A stretch of DNA of 7,043 nt from Bacteroidales bacterium (GTDB lineage: Bacteria > Bacteroidota > Bacteroidia > Bacteroidales > UBA12481): contig JAGHDB010000272.1 in NCBI GenBank assembly GCA_021160155.1, positions 1 to 7,043 of the forward strand, in the 5' to 3' direction. Both the position numbers and the translations under genes were made by a program. Numbering within the stretch: the stretch's first letter is position 1; each line of letters begins with the position of its first letter. Of this stretch, positions 1-7,043 are shown piece by piece. The notes beneath the pieces are model-generated. The model did no database searches. It saw nothing but the letters and a program-made list of their open reading frames with translations, and had not been told where the DNA came from.

Positions 1-1646
1 ACATTAAGAAGTATCCGGTTAGTCAGGTCAAATTCAAATCCAAAAATTGCATGATTGGATTTCTGTAATTTGGTTTTAACTTTTTTGCCGTCAAACTCAT
101 TCTGCAGATTTTCAGGGCCGGAAAGAAAACCGTAAAACAGGTTCACCACATCGCGATCAGAATTCGCTGCGATCAGGTTCTGTGAATAAACGCCACCGGC
201 AAATTTAAGTCGAAAGTTATCACTCAAATTATATTTGATACCAAGTCTTGGTTCAGGAGAGATCTCACCCAGTGAAGCATAATAATGTAATCGGAAACTG
301 GGCTCGATCAGGAATTTTCCCAGGGTCATTTTGTAGCGTGCGTAACCGGCCAGTTCGGTGGTAAATTGCTGTTGGGTAATTTTCCGGCCTACTGAATTAA
401 AATAGTTAAAATTGGTATTGAATCCTAACGTTTCGACACCATAATCGAGCTCATCCTTCCCAAAGAAATAGATAAATTCCAATCCCACGTTAAATCCGTC
501 AATTGAGCTTTGCCGCGGTAACTGATCTGCTTCTTTCATTTGCACCAGATAATTTGAATAGGCCACATTGGCCTTAATCTGAGCGGGATAATTCTCGGGA
601 ATGAGAACCACATTAGACCCGAAACCATAGCTATTCCAGCCGATATCTGTAATTCCACGGTACGTAACATGGTCGGAAAAATTAAATCCGAAGAAATTAA
701 CTTTACTACCGTTTTTAGCGTTCATAGACACTTTACCATAGAGATCCGTAAAATTAAACGGCAAACCTGCCGTATCAATATAGGAATAAAAGAATTTTGA
801 TGATTGCTCGAGGTAAGAATGTTTAGCCGATACCAGGAAAGAGACTGAACCGTCATTTTCATTTTTGGCTTTTTTTATGGGTCCCTCAAGCAGCGCTTTT
901 GCCATAAAGGTACTGGCGGAAAATTTACCGGAAAGTCTGTTTTTATTACCATCGCGAGTAGTGATATCCATAATAGATGAGATCCGGCCGCCGTATTGAG
1001 CACCAAACCCACCGGTATATACATCTGCTACCCGGATAATATCCGCATCGAAAACTGAAAAGAGACCTATGGAATGAAAGGGGTTATAAATGATCATCCC
1101 GTCAAGAAGCACTTTATTCTGAATCGGGGCACCCCCGCGAATGTATAACTGACCTCCCTGGTCACCAGTGAAAATCACACCCGGCAAAACCTGGAGATAT
1201 TGTGCCAAATCGGGTTCACTACCAATTGTAGGGATTTTGGCCATCTCTTTAGGAGTTACTTTTACCACAGATGTTTTTATCTGTGTCCTCATCTCCTGTC
1301 GTTCACCGGATACCACTACCTCACCCAGTTTTTCAACCATTTCAGTCAAATAAAGTTTCTGGCTCAGAATCTGATTTGCCTTGACCGTCACCTGTTTTGT
1401 CAGCTTCTGAAAACCTATTGAACTGACTACCAATGTATAGGAGCCAGGTTTGATCCTGGTGATACTAAAATATCCGTTTACATCCGTAGCTGCTCCATAA
1501 GTAGTGTTTTCAAGATATACACTTGATGAAATCAAAGGTTCGCCATTACCTTTATTATAGACAAAACCTCTAATAATGGCATTCTGAGCAAATCCTGAGC
1601 TGATGCCTATCAATCCCATCAGTACAAGAATTAAAAACTTTTTCAT
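1..1646 (-). CDS. TonB-dependent outer-membrane receptor, N-terminal part (C-terminus beyond left edge)
   Basis: I translated this minus-strand frame by hand. It is open without interruption from ATG at 1646 to the left edge (548 residues seen). Residues 1-20 form a signal peptide (MKKF, a hydrophobic run, then GFA before Q21). Residues 25-92 resemble the carboxypeptidase-regulatory-like beta-sandwich domain that precedes many Bacteroidota receptors (GEPL at 35-38, TDVNGYF at 54-60, SIGF at 76-79). A TonB-box-like EVVVSGER lies at 109-116. The plug domain spans about 125-230, with LQVLPGV at 151-157, YIRGG at 168-172, LLDG at 180-183 and YGGR at 218-221. Alternating aromatic strands of the 22-strand barrel start near 238. 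Such receptors usually have 700-900 residues, so a few hundred are missing. By family, it would import a ligand through the outer membrane using TonB-ExbBD energy; nothing here identifies the ligand, and no SusD-like partner is visible. The 36-bp gap to the upstream DUF349 gene holds no Shine-Dalgarno motif and no terminator, so co-transcription is likely. Confidence 0.94.
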   Translation of the reverse strand, partial: MKKFLILVLMGLIGISSGFAQNAIIRGFVYNKGNGEPLISSSVYLENTTYGAATDVNGYFSITRIKPGSYTLVVSSIGFQKLTKQVTVKANQILSQKLYLTEMVEKLGEVVVSGERQEMRTQIKTSVVKVTPKEMAKIPTIGSEPDLAQYLQVLPGVIFTGDQGGQLYIRGGAPIQNKVLLDGMIIYNPFHSIGLFSVFDADIIRVADVYTGGFGAQYGGRISSIMDITTRDGNKNRLSGKFSASTFMAKALLEGPIKKAKNENDGSVSFLVSAKHSYLEQSSKFFYSYIDTAGLPFNFTDLYGKVSMNAKNGSKVNFFGFNFSDHVTYRGITDIGWNSYGFGSNVVLIPENYPAQIKANVAYSNYLVQMKEADQLPRQSSIDGFNVGLEFIYFFGKDELDYGVETLGFNTNFNYFNSVGRKITQQQFTTELAGYARYKMTLGKFLIEPSFRLHYYASLGEISPEPRLGIKYNLSDNFRLKFAGGVYSQNLIAANSDRDVVNLFYGFLSGPENLQNEFDGKKVKTKLQKSNHAIFGFEFDLTNRILLN

Positions 1647-1682
1647 GGTTAAAAATCAAAAAATAAAGTTATGGATTATGGT

Positions 1683-3443
1683 TTACTCTCCTTGTTCAAT
1701 CAGGTCAATTTTTTGCTTGAGAATTTTGATACGGTTCTTGGCACTCTCTATTTTATGTTCGACCTCATGGATCAAAGATTCTGATTTCTCAGATTTTGAA
1801 AAGAACCCGATATTATTCTCCCACAGTACAATATCACTTTCAAGCTGCTTTAGTTTATTAATCAGTTTTTCCCGTTCAGCTGCTAAACGGGCTTTACCTT
1901 TGGGAGACCCGGCTAAGTTATCAATTTTTTGACGAAATTTCAGAATTTCTTTTTGAGTTTCATCCACATCGAGTTGGTCATAGAGTTGGTTGATTGCCTC
2001 TCTGAAAGCCCGGTTCATCTCTTCTTTCTTACCCAGGGGAACATGGCCGATTGAAGTAAATTTCTTCTGTAGTGCCATTAACTCTTTCAAATCCTTACTC
2101 TGATCCCCTGTCATAGTAAATGATTTAACCGAATCAATCAGCTCTTCCTTCTTTTTAAGATTGAGTATCTGATCAGAATCCTGCCCTTCTAAATATTGCG
2201 CTCTCCGTTCAAAGAATGAATCACATGCCAGTCTGAATCGTTTCCATAAATTATCCGAGTATTTTCTTGGCACCGGTCCAATTTCTTTCCACCGTTTTTG
2301 GATCACAATTAACTCTTCTGTTGTTTTTCTCCATTCGGTGCTGTTCATTAAAGCTTCAGCCTGAACACACAGATCCGTTTTGAGTTGCAGATTGGCATTC
2401 TGTTTTTTTCTATGTTCAGAGAAAAAATTCCTTTTTCGGTTAAAGAACTCATCACAGGCTTTTCTGAACCTGTCATAGATTTTATTATTTTCTTTCCGGG
2501 GAGCAAATCCGATAGTTCGCCACATCTTTTGCAGATTGATCACTTCTGCTGATCGTTCATTCCACTCTTTGGGTGTTTTATAACTACGGGTTATGATCTC
2601 TTCGACTTTTTCACACAATTCGGTTTTTGCAGCAAGGTTCTTTTTTTGTTCCTCTTTAAGATTAATATAAAATTCCTGATGTTTCTTGTTAATCTGGTTG
2701 GTTGATTGTTTAAACCGTTCCCATAATTCCTCACGTTTTTCCCGTGCAACCGGACCGGTTTCACGCCATTCTGTATGTAGTTTCTGAAGTTCGTTGAAAG
2801 CTTTCAGTACAGAAGGCTCAAGAAGCAGTTGCTCAGCTTTTTCACAAAGCTTAATTTTTGCTTCCATATTTTTCTTCAGATCCAGATCCCTGAGTTCCTT
2901 ATTGATCTTGATATAATCATAGAAAAGTTCTACATTATGATGATAACTCTCCCATAGTGAATGTAATTCGGATTGTGGAACCGGACCCGCCTCACGCCAT
3001 TGACGCTGGAGTTCTCTGAACTCATTGAAAGTTTTATTTAATGATTCCTGGGTATTAACCAGATTCCTGATCTGTTCAATAATATCCAGTTTTTTCTTTA
3101 GATTGATCTCTTTCTCATTCTCCTGCATCTTACTGAACTCACTTCTTCGCTCCCTGAACTGGCCATAGAGTTCTTTAAACACCTCTTCAAGCGGATCCGG
3201 AGGAATTACAAATTCCTCCTCTACACCTCCGTCAGAAATAAAGTTTTTTTTCTTCTGCTCAATTTCCAGATGGTGTTTGCGATAAAAAATTGACCGGATA
3301 ATTTCTACATCAGATGTAATTTCCTGAATGGCATTATTTCCCAGGAGTTCTTTTAATTTTCCCACCAATTCAGATTTTGTCGGTCGAACATAGTCAGATT
3401 GTTGTTTCGACTCATCGGAATTCAGGCTTTCCTTGTCTTCCAT
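1683..3443 (-). CDS. DUF349 repeat protein, five repeats, coiled-coil rich, function unknown
   Basis: This complete 586-residue protein is hydrophilic, rich in Lys and Glu, and lacks a signal peptide or membrane segment, so it is probably cytoplasmic. Five DUF349-type helical repeats can be aligned on a W/F-x3-G-x-(V/A)-(P/A) core. The glycines sit at residues 153, 230, 312, 389 and 466, giving spacings of 77, 82, 77 and 77. The best-conserved repeat is the fourth ([10 protein letters not shown], 384-393); the fifth has Phe (462) in place of the core Trp. Cysteines recur in the linkers at 200, 277 and 359 in an LC context. The N-terminal 80 residues contain a conserved-looking [11 protein letters not shown] segment and an acidic stretch. 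Residues about 495-586 are predicted coiled coil and include ENNIGFF (542-548), which I recall from Bacteroidota members. The start at 3443 has a good ribosome binding site. I know no established biochemical role for the family and infer none. The gene leads an apparent transcription unit with the receptor gene downstream. Confidence 0.92.
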   Translation of the reverse strand: MEDKESLNSDESKQQSDYVRPTKSELVGKLKELLGNNAIQEITSDVEIIRSIFYRKHHLEIEQKKKNFISDGGVEEEFVIPPDPLEEVFKELYGQFRERRSEFSKMQENEKEINLKKKLDIIEQIRNLVNTQESLNKTFNEFRELQRQWREAGPVPQSELHSLWESYHHNVELFYDYIKINKELRDLDLKKNMEAKIKLCEKAEQLLLEPSVLKAFNELQKLHTEWRETGPVAREKREELWERFKQSTNQINKKHQEFYINLKEEQKKNLAAKTELCEKVEEIITRSYKTPKEWNERSAEVINLQKMWRTIGFAPRKENNKIYDRFRKACDEFFNRKRNFFSEHRKKQNANLQLKTDLCVQAEALMNSTEWRKTTEELIVIQKRWKEIGPVPRKYSDNLWKRFRLACDSFFERRAQYLEGQDSDQILNLKKKEELIDSVKSFTMTGDQSKDLKELMALQKKFTSIGHVPLGKKEEMNRAFREAINQLYDQLDVDETQKEILKFRQKIDNLAGSPKGKARLAAEREKLINKLKQLESDIVLWENNIGFFSKSEKSESLIHEVEHKIESAKNRIKILKQKIDLIEQGE

Positions 3444-3447
3444 AGTA

Positions 3448-3451
3448 TCCT
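3448..3451 (-). promoter_or_regulatory. Ribosome binding site of the DUF349 gene
   Basis: On the minus strand AGGA is followed by four bases (TACT) and then ATG at 3443. It is a short but recognisable Shine-Dalgarno element and supports this start. It contrasts with the receptor gene downstream, which has only a T-rich stretch before its ATG. Confidence 0.6.
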
Positions 3452-3466
3452 ATTTAACAGATATAT

Positions 3467-3482
3467 CTCAGAAAACTCTGAG
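3467..3482 (-). other. Perfect stem-loop in the DUF349 gene leader
   Basis: CTCAGA (3467-3472) is the exact reverse complement of TCTGAG (3477-3482), giving a 6-bp stem with a 4-base loop. If transcription starts near 3525, this hairpin is in the mRNA leader, 15 bases upstream of the AGGA ribosome binding site. No U-tract follows it, so it is not a standard terminator. It may affect translation or mRNA stability, or be chance. That it folds is visible; its role is not. Confidence 0.4.
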
Positions 3483-3483
3483 T

Positions 3484-3497
3484 TGTTCTTACGAACA
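3484..3497 (-). other. Second short stem-loop or operator-like palindrome in the same leader
   Basis: TGTTC (3484-3488) pairs perfectly with GAACA (3493-3497) around a TTAC loop. It lies one base from the hairpin at 3467-3482, so the leader would carry two consecutive stem-loops. The same symmetry could serve as a repressor half-site pair in DNA. Five base pairs alone are weak evidence. Confidence 0.3.
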
Positions 3498-3531
3498 GAT
3501 TACCGGGACTTGACCCTGTTGTGCTTTTTGA

Positions 3532-3539
3532 CAAAGATA
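3532..3539 (-). promoter_or_regulatory. Candidate Bacteroidota-type promoter (-7 box) for the DUF349-receptor unit
   Basis: The minus strand reads TATCTTTG here, an exact match to the TAnnTTTG -7 element of the Bacteroidota primary sigma factor. Transcription would begin near 3525 and leave a leader of about 80 bases before the ATG at 3443. The matching upstream TTTG element is not at the usual 19-21 base spacing; the nearest is TTTTG at 3568-3572, about 28 bases away. That lowers confidence. Confidence 0.45.
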
Positions 3540-3552
3540 AACGTTTTTCCAC

Positions 3553-3575
3553 ACCGTATATCCCGGTCAAAACCG
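3553..3575. other. Overlapping short inverted repeats between the two divergent promoters
   Basis: ACCG (3553-3556), CGGT (3564-3567) and ACCG (3572-3575) form two alternative 4-bp inverted repeats that share the central CGGT. They lie between the divergent promoter boxes, upstream of both, where an operator might sit. The arms are short and CCGG-like words are common throughout this window, so chance is a serious alternative. Confidence 0.2.
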
Positions 3576-3624
3576 AGTAAAATTAATTATTCCATTGGAA
3601 AAACGAAATCTGCCATATTACTCT

Positions 3625-3655
3625 TCTGCTGTGATGAAGCGAATCATTATCTTTG
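3625..3655 (+). promoter_or_regulatory. Candidate Bacteroidota-type promoter of trmD
   Basis: TATCTTTG at 3648-3655 matches the TAnnTTTG -7 element exactly. TCTG at 3625-3628 is a one-mismatch version of the upstream TTTG element, 19 bases away, which is the normal spacing. The predicted start of transcription is near 3659-3662, only about 7-10 bases before the trmD ATG at 3669. The transcript would therefore be nearly leaderless. AGG at 3663-3665 is only three bases from the ATG and is a poor ribosome binding site. Confidence 0.55.
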
Positions 3656-3668
3656 TAAAAACAGGTTT

Positions 3669-4376
3669 ATGAGAATTGACATCATATCTGCCGTACCGGA
3701 TCTGCTTCAATCTCCTCTCGGTCATTCGATTGTACATCGTGCTGTTAAGAATGGCCTGGTAGAAATTGTCGTACATGATTTACGGGATTATTCTACGAAT
3801 AAATACAAAAGTGTAGATGATTATCCGTACAGTGGCGGAGGAGGTATGGTGATGACTATTGAGCCTATTGACCGGATTATCACCAAACTAAAGTCAGAAA
3901 GAACCTACCAGGAGATTATTTTTACGACACCTGACGGGGACCGCTATACACAAAATGTGGCGAACAGGCTTTCCTGCCTGAACAACCTGATTATTTTATG
4001 CGGACATTACAAAGGTATTGATCAACGAATCAGGGATCATTTGATTACCCTTGAGATTTCAATTGGCGACTATGTACTCACCGGCGGAGAGCTTGCAGCG
4101 GCTGTTATGGTTGATTCTATCGTCAGGTTACTTCCCGGCGCAATCTCGGATGAAGTATCTGCCTTAACGGATTCATTTCAGGATCTTCTTCTAGCCCCCC
4201 CTGTATATACCCGGCCGGCAGAATATAAAGGTTGGAAAGTTCCCGATATCCTGTTGTCCGGAAACGACCGGCAAATTGCCGATTGGAAACTTGAACAGGC
4301 CATGACCCGTACCCGGAGGTTGCGCCCCGATCTTCTTGAAGATCATGAATCAACACGGTCACAAAGTGATGAATAG
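3669..4376 (+). CDS. trmD: tRNA (guanine37-N1)-methyltransferase TrmD
   Basis: The 235-residue product is a full-length TrmD of the SPOUT (trefoil-knot) class. It transfers methyl from S-adenosylmethionine to N1 of G37, next to the anticodon, in tRNAs with G36, which prevents +1 frameshifting. It acts in the cytoplasm as a homodimer. Recognisable parts are MRIDIIS at the N-terminus, GGGGMVM (56-62), TTPDG (86-90), GHYKGIDQR (112-120), the knot with [11 protein letters not shown] (132-142), RLLPG (153-157), the catalytic-site Asp168 in ALTDSF, and [10 protein letters not shown] (180-189). The frame is open upstream to 3399, but homology begins exactly at MRIDII, so ATG 3669 is the start. The gene stands apart from the rpsP-rimM-rplS genes that accompany it in many bacteria. 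It has its own promoter and ends inside the convergent nuclease gene. Lys115 replaces the Glu common in proteobacterial TrmD, as I recall for other Bacteroidota. Confidence 0.97.
   Translation: MRIDIISAVPDLLQSPLGHSIVHRAVKNGLVEIVVHDLRDYSTNKYKSVDDYPYSGGGGMVMTIEPIDRIITKLKSERTYQEIIFTTPDGDRYTQNVANRLSCLNNLIILCGHYKGIDQRIRDHLITLEISIGDYVLTGGELAAAVMVDSIVRLLPGAISDEVSALTDSFQDLLLAPPVYTRPAEYKGWKVPDILLSGNDRQIADWKLEQAMTRTRRLRPDLLEDHESTRSQSDE
4343..4376. other. Convergent coding overlap between trmD and the nuclease gene
   Basis: The nuclease stop (TGA, read from 4345 to 4343) lies inside trmD, whose TAG is at 4374-4376. The 34 shared bases encode TrmD residues about 225-235, a variable tail after the conserved RPDLLE, and the last nuclease residues from about Tyr885 on. 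The last cysteine of the presumed Fe-S site (codon 4361-4363) is included. No intergenic space remains for a conventional terminator for either gene. Confidence 0.9.
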
Positions 4377-7043
4377 AGACAGTACTCACAAACCGATTTT
4401 GTATAAACAGGTTTGAACGGAATATCCGGGTTAAGCATTTCTTCCAGTACGGAGGATAAATCAGATAAAAACTGCTCCCGGTGAACCCGGTAATCCACAG
4501 GAGACTTCCCGGCTTCGGTCAGCATAAACTCTTTCTCTCCCGAACGAAGGTTTTTCACACGGTAAAGTCCAAGGTGAACGGGCTTCTCCTGCGAAAGATT
4601 AGCGTTCAACAACTCTCCATAGATCAATAATTGCAATGCTTGGTGGTTACTATGTATAGAAACCATTTTCAGATTAGCTTTCCCGGTTTTATAATCCAAT
4701 ATCCGGTAATCATCAGGAGTGCTATCCAGTCGGTCAACCACACCACTTAATCTAACACGGACTTTTTTACCGTTCATATCTGTCAAAACAGATGTGGAAT
4801 ATTTTTTTTCAAGAGAAAGAATCTGAAAAGGCAGTATTTCATGATCCGTCCGGATAATTACTTTAATATATTGTGACAGAATATTTCTGGTTATTTCAGT
4901 CAATCCGTCTTTAACAGGTTTGGAATCAAACTTTTTCTCTCGCTCAGATAACGCTTTCTGAATAAGGTTATCTAAATAATCCTCCTCTTCTTTGGCCCTC
5001 TGAAACCATTCACCCGTAAAGGCCGGTGTTTGTCCCACGAGAGGAGCATACAAAATTTCCATTGCTTCATGCAACCAACGGCCAAGTTGCCGGGGTTCTC
5101 CTGCAACTTCTCCTTTATCTGGTTCTCTCATTCCATATATATATTTAAACGCAAATTGCAATGGACAATCCAGGTATGTGCTTATGGCACTGGGGGATAA
5201 GCTTCCGGAATTATCTGAAATCCCGGTTATTTTATAAATCTGCCGAATAATTGCGGGAGTTTTTTCGATGATTCTCTCCCCATTGTTCAACCATCCCATC
5301 CGGGGCGTCTGCACTTTTTCAATTATGGTGAAAGGGCTATCATAGCGCAATTGGTTGATAAACCGGCTTTTTTTACTCAGACCACCTCCATCGTCAGAGG
5401 CGGAATTTAAAAAGAACAGGGTTTGTAAGCGGCTTCTCTGCATAAGACGGTAAAAATAATAGGCATACATAGCATCCCGGTGTTCTGCAGTGGGAAGTCC
5501 AACTGCTTTTCTCATGGCATAGGGAATCATAGAAGCCGGCAGCTTAGTAGAAGGCCAGTTACCTTCATTAAAGGAAAGAACATAAAGCTTCTCAAAATCC
5601 AGCACCCGGGTTTCGAGTACGCCACAAACCATTACCGGTGCACCCGTATCCGATCCCGGGTAGATTCTTTTATTATTAAAATATTTCTGATATAGTTTCC
5701 GTAATGTTTGCCTGCCGGTAATTGAGGCATCTAACGGCAATAGCGACCGGATTTCCATTAACCATTGTTGCATTATACGCAGTACTTCCATTTCGAATTC
5801 ACCAAAAGGTTGTAATGCCGGAGCAAGGTGCTTTAGCCATTGAACCAGCAATTCGACAGGTCGGGTATCTGTTTCGGTGCCATCAGGTAGAAATGGTGTC
5901 CCATCGCTTGAAATCAGCTGACTGGCAGGTATCCAGGCATTGGGATGACGGGATAATAATTTTCTCAGGTGATCAGGTATCAAACCCTGCATGACAGAAT
6001 AATTGATCAGCCGGTCCAGTCCGGAAGACGAATAATAAACTTCATTATTAATTATTTTGATTTGTGACTGAACCTCCATCCATTGAGCAACCCATCCGGA
6101 TATTTGTGCATCGCTTACGGGATAACCTGATGTAGCATTCACTTTTGGTAAGTGAGCGGGCCATAATTTAAGCAAATCTTTTACATCATTTTCATCCGGA
6201 AGTACCACACCGATTTTTCCGGACTGAATATCCGGATTGTCTCCGGGCAGATCCTCCAGTTCCTGAAATAAAAGCTGCAACTGGGCAATACGTGTTGAAG
6301 AGGCAATCACCCTGATCTCCTTACGTAAATCATAACCGGAAGAAAAGGCATTATCCCGTCCGTTGATCTGCTCGTTAAAACCTTGCGGAGGAGGAAACTG
6401 GTGCACCAACTGCCGGATAAATCTCCCAGCATCCCTGCCCTTTTCAAGGAAAAACGGATGAGCATCCCAATAAAACCGGCTTGGAAGAAATTCCTTGCAA
6501 TAGCGGAATATCTGCAACTCCGACCGCGTCAGGGCATTGAATCCGACAAAGGCTATTGGAGTATCTGAAGAAATTAAATCCGGTTGTTTATAAATCCTGC
6601 CGGCAACTGACCGGTAACATTGACCCGAAGTCGCCCAACCCTGACCAGTTACCCGCTTCTCAAATGCATGGTAAATAACCGGAAGGTGTTCCCAGATATC
6701 AAGCCAGTTTTGTTGGTATACAGAGGGATGTGGCTGAAAAGTTTTCCAGTATCTTGTAATATACTGAATCTGTTCCACAGAAAGACTTGGAAACCTCTTC
6801 TCGATTTCATGCAAATCACTCAGGTTTTGAAAAAGCATTACCGGATCCACAAGATACTTATCCAGATCATCAAAATCTGACAACAGCATATCACCCCAAT
6901 CAAGAAAAGAGAGAAACGGATAATCTGTCTTCAGATGCCGTGAGACTTCTTCATAAAGAATATAAAGTGCTTTAAGCGGGTCCATGCCCTGAAATCCGGA
7001 TATTTTTACCCCCCGGCCACCAATCAAAAGGCCTTGGGGACCC
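4343..7043 (-). CDS. AddB-like PD-(D/E)XK nuclease, N-terminus beyond right edge
   Basis: Residue numbers count from the codon at 7027. The N-terminal part ([18 protein letters not shown], 44-61) matches the Bacteroidota PD-(D/E)XK nuclease family as I know it. The middle has superfamily 1 helicase-like features of AddB/RecB proteins: VVLPDE (274-279), NATSGYP (297-303) and [25 protein letters not shown] sequence (472-492). The C-terminal nuclease domain begins at [13 protein letters not shown] (610-622). It has His653, Asp765 (GVVDRLD), Asp778 and Lys780 (LDYKTG) and Gln799/Tyr803. Four cysteines, C621, C880, C883 and C889 (C...Cx2Cx5C), match the Fe-S 'staple' of AddB-type nucleases. It probably degrades and processes DNA ends for recombination with an AddA/RecB-like helicase, not seen here. 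The frame stays open past 7027 to the window edge, so the TTG at 7027 is not the start; probably about 100 residues, including any nucleotide-binding motif, are missing. A stand-alone nuclease cannot be excluded. Confidence 0.88.
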   Translation of the reverse strand, partial: GPQGLLIGGRGVKISGFQGMDPLKALYILYEEVSRHLKTDYPFLSFLDWGDMLLSDFDDLDKYLVDPVMLFQNLSDLHEIEKRFPSLSVEQIQYITRYWKTFQPHPSVYQQNWLDIWEHLPVIYHAFEKRVTGQGWATSGQCYRSVAGRIYKQPDLISSDTPIAFVGFNALTRSELQIFRYCKEFLPSRFYWDAHPFFLEKGRDAGRFIRQLVHQFPPPQGFNEQINGRDNAFSSGYDLRKEIRVIASSTRIAQLQLLFQELEDLPGDNPDIQSGKIGVVLPDENDVKDLLKLWPAHLPKVNATSGYPVSDAQISGWVAQWMEVQSQIKIINNEVYYSSSGLDRLINYSVMQGLIPDHLRKLLSRHPNAWIPASQLISSDGTPFLPDGTETDTRPVELLVQWLKHLAPALQPFGEFEMEVLRIMQQWLMEIRSLLPLDASITGRQTLRKLYQKYFNNKRIYPGSDTGAPVMVCGVLETRVLDFEKLYVLSFNEGNWPSTKLPASMIPYAMRKAVGLPTAEHRDAMYAYYFYRLMQRSRLQTLFFLNSASDDGGGLSKKSRFINQLRYDSPFTIIEKVQTPRMGWLNNGERIIEKTPAIIRQIYKITGISDNSGSLSPSAISTYLDCPLQFAFKYIYGMREPDKGEVAGEPRQLGRWLHEAMEILYAPLVGQTPAFTGEWFQRAKEEEDYLDNLIQKALSEREKKFDSKPVKDGLTEITRNILSQYIKVIIRTDHEILPFQILSLEKKYSTSVLTDMNGKKVRVRLSGVVDRLDSTPDDYRILDYKTGKANLKMVSIHSNHQALQLLIYGELLNANLSQEKPVHLGLYRVKNLRSGEKEFMLTEAGKSPVDYRVHREQFLSDLSSVLEEMLNPDIPFKPVYTKSVCEYCLYSSLCDRVDS

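Noticed and set aside
1657..1665. Promoter box in the gap before the receptor gene (TATTTTTTG on the minus strand)
   Set aside because: The spacing inside the box is one base too long for TAnnTTTG and the gap is simply T-rich, so an own promoter for the receptor is not supported.
1168..1932. Small plus-strand open frames opposite the receptor and DUF349 genes
   Set aside because: They are antisense to well-supported genes, have no recognisable domains, and their composition is that of reversed coding sequence.
3528..3561. TTGACA on the plus strand as a sigma-70 -35 box
   Set aside because: No TATAAT-like element lies 16-18 bases downstream; the nearest, TATATC, is at 23 bases. The surrounding boxes fit the Bacteroidota consensus better.
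3399..3668. Possible 90-residue N-terminal extension of TrmD
   Set aside because: The upstream in-frame stretch overlaps the start of the DUF349 gene, has no TrmD homology, and precedes the promoter box. The family begins at MRIDII, so ATG 3669 is used.
4123..4389. 88-residue minus-strand frame opposite the end of trmD
   Set aside because: It is antisense to conserved TrmD codons, resembles no protein I recognise, and overlaps the nuclease end in another frame.
4389..4415. Inverted repeat CAAACC/GGTTTG just after the trmD stop as a terminator
   Set aside because: The stem is six pairs with a 15-base loop, no U-tract follows on either strand, and it lies inside nuclease coding sequence.
5480..6975. 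Plus-strand open frames opposite the nuclease gene
   Set aside because: All are antisense to the conserved nuclease frame and show no ribosome binding site or domain.
1..7043. Defence island, mobile element, CRISPR array or tRNA
   Set aside because: I found no transposase, integrase, terminal repeats, spaced direct repeats or tRNA-like cloverleaf; the nuclease fits a housekeeping AddB-like family.

Overview
This window looks like ordinary chromosome of a member of the Bacteroidota or a close relative. Four things point there. TrmD carries the Bacteroidota-style sequence GHYKGIDQR. The large nuclease belongs to an AddB-like type I know from that phylum. The DUF349 protein has the long multi-repeat form with an ENNIGFF motif near its end. 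The intergenic region holds TATCTTTG boxes matching the Bacteroidota -7 promoter element TAnnTTTG. GC content is roughly 40% by eye. All four genes are intact where visible; two run off the window.

Layout from left to right. Positions 1-1646 (minus strand) hold the N-terminal 548 residues of a TonB-dependent outer-membrane receptor, whose C-terminal barrel lies off the left edge. Positions 1683-3443 (minus strand) encode a 586-residue protein with five DUF349 repeats, 36 bp upstream of the receptor and probably co-transcribed with it. Positions 3444-3668 are the only real intergenic stretch: a divergent promoter region with one TATCTTTG box on each strand and several short stem-loops. Positions 3669-4376 (plus strand) encode TrmD, the tRNA (guanine37-N1)-methyltransferase. 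From 4343 to beyond the right edge (minus strand) is a PD-(D/E)XK nuclease of the AddB/RecB class with an iron-sulfur-type cysteine signature. It is convergent with trmD, and the two coding regions overlap by 34 bp.

The genes do not form one pathway. TrmD protects reading-frame maintenance in translation. The nuclease is probably half of an AddAB-type end-resection enzyme, with its helicase partner outside the window. The receptor imports an unknown ligand across the outer membrane. The DUF349 protein has no established function that I know of. I see no RNA gene, mobile element, CRISPR array or defence island, and no clear new system. The most worthwhile leads are the near-leaderless trmD promoter, the structured leader of the DUF349 gene, the DUF349-receptor pairing, the trmD/nuclease overlap that includes an iron-sulfur cysteine codon, and a marked excess of CCGG sites.
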